A stretch of 5,927 bases of DNA from NCBI GenBank assembly GCA_947627585.1, contig CANQWP010000052.1:1-5927 (forward strand). The letters run 5' to 3'. Within the stretch, counting starts at the first letter, position 1. Each line of letters opens with the position of its first letter. This DNA comes from an uncultured Clostridia bacterium (GTDB lineage: Bacteria > Bacillota > Clostridia > Christensenellales > UBA1242). Below the pieces are notes generated by a model. The model did not search any database. It saw nothing but the letters and a program-made list of their open reading frames with translations, and had not been told where the DNA came from. The translations under genes and the position numbers were made by a program. Below are positions 5,398 through 5,927 of this stretch, piece after piece.

Positions 5398-5927
5398 ATG
5401 AAACTTGGAGATTTGCTTGGGAAATCGCTGAAAGACGAAGAGAAAAATCAGCTCGAGATCGAAGAAATTTGTCATGAATGTGAAAACGCAAAGCCCGGAA
5501 GCGCATATTTTTGCTTGACTGACGATTTTGAAAAGGCGATTGATCGCTCAAAGCACGCTTTTGAAAATGGCGCAAGCGTCATTTTCAGTGAATTCGATTT
5601 GCCATTTGAAAACAGCGTTAAAGTGAAAAAAATAAGAGAATTTTTTTGTGATGCGTGCAAAAATTTCTATGACCGCGCGTGTGACGACCTGAAAATCATC
5701 GGCGTGACCGGAACAAACGGAAAAACAACAACTTCTCATTTGATTGCGGAGATCATGAATCGAAATGGCCACAAGACGGGCGTGATTGGCACGAACGGGG
5801 TCTTTTATGGCGGAAAAGTTTTTGATTGCCCGCTCACGACTCCTGACGCCGACTTTCTGCACAAAACTTTCAAGGAAATGCGCGACGACGGCGTTGAAAT
5901 TGTGGTCATGGAAGTCTCTGCGCATGC
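5398..5927 (+). CDS. murE: UDP-N-acetylmuramoyl-tripeptide synthetase MurE, N-terminal part (3' truncated)
   Basis: MurE adds the third residue (meso-diaminopimelate or L-lysine) to UDP-MurNAc-L-Ala-D-Glu using ATP. The window holds 176 codons and two bases. Residues 1-98 are the uridine-nucleotide-binding N-terminal domain, of usual length though weakly conserved. The Mur ligase P-loop is GVTGTNGKTTT (102-112), followed by GVIGTNG (128-134), CPLTTPDADFL (144-154, the MurE-specific TTPD motif) and VVMEVSAH (169-176). Most MurE proteins have EVSSHA, so Ser to Ala at residue 175 is a small variation. The start at 5398 is supported by AGGAGGGG (5386-5393) just upstream. Choice between diaminopimelate and lysine depends on the C-terminal DNPR-type motif, which lies beyond the window. 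MurE is preferred over MurF or MurC because of TTPD and MEVSxHA. Confidence 0.93.
   Translation, partial: MKLGDLLGKSLKDEEKNQLEIEEICHECENAKPGSAYFCLTDDFEKAIDRSKHAFENGASVIFSEFDLPFENSVKVKKIREFFCDACKNFYDRACDDLKIIGVTGTNGKTTTSHLIAEIMNRNGHKTGVIGTNGVFYGGKVFDCPLTTPDADFLHKTFKEMRDDGVEIVVMEVSAH

Noticed and set aside
5548..5925. Minus-strand frame of 125 codons opposite murE
   Set aside because: The + strand encodes clear Mur ligase motifs across the same bases; the antisense product has no family features.

Overview
The window looks like a chromosomal segment of a low-GC, Gram-positive endospore-forming bacterium (Bacillota, probably an uncultured Clostridia-type lineage). The reasons are AT-rich intergenic DNA, strong AGGAGG ribosome binding sites, near-consensus sigma-A promoters, an intact sigK-like sporulation sigma factor, a Firmicutes-style D-Ala-D-Ala ligase, and an RNase P RNA that looks like the A type. 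TGA and TAA/TAG all act as stops, so the standard code applies. All genes lie on the + strand. I see no mobile element, CRISPR array, tRNA or frameshifted gene.

Layout: 1-346 is the 3' end of ftsY (SRP receptor GTPase). An 82-nt gap follows, holding an almost perfect 45-nt palindrome. Next is a classical short-chain dehydrogenase/reductase (429-1253) closed by a clear intrinsic terminator (1272-1300). Then comes a sigK-like sigma factor with its pro-sequence (1386-2090), uninterrupted by any skin-type element. An AT-rich gap with a strong promoter overlapping an inverted repeat (2154-2183) leads into a 454-residue protein (2298-3662). Its C-terminal part reads as a diadenylate cyclase (DisA_N/DAC) fold with the DGA motif kept but the RHR motif replaced. 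A perfect-consensus promoter (3672-3700) drives rnpB (about 3707-4086), followed by a strong terminator (4095-4117). The last two genes are a divergent D-alanine--D-alanine ligase (4189-5295) and the start of murE (5398 to the window end).

How the genes fit together: ddl and murE serve cytoplasmic peptidoglycan precursor synthesis; ftsY and rnpB are housekeeping (membrane targeting, tRNA maturation); sigK is the late mother-cell sporulation regulator. The DAC-like gene, between sigK and rnpB, is the least conventional element. It could make or sense a nucleotide signal, but its altered active-site motif leaves activity open. Strong terminators and separate promoters suggest mostly independent transcription units rather than one operon.
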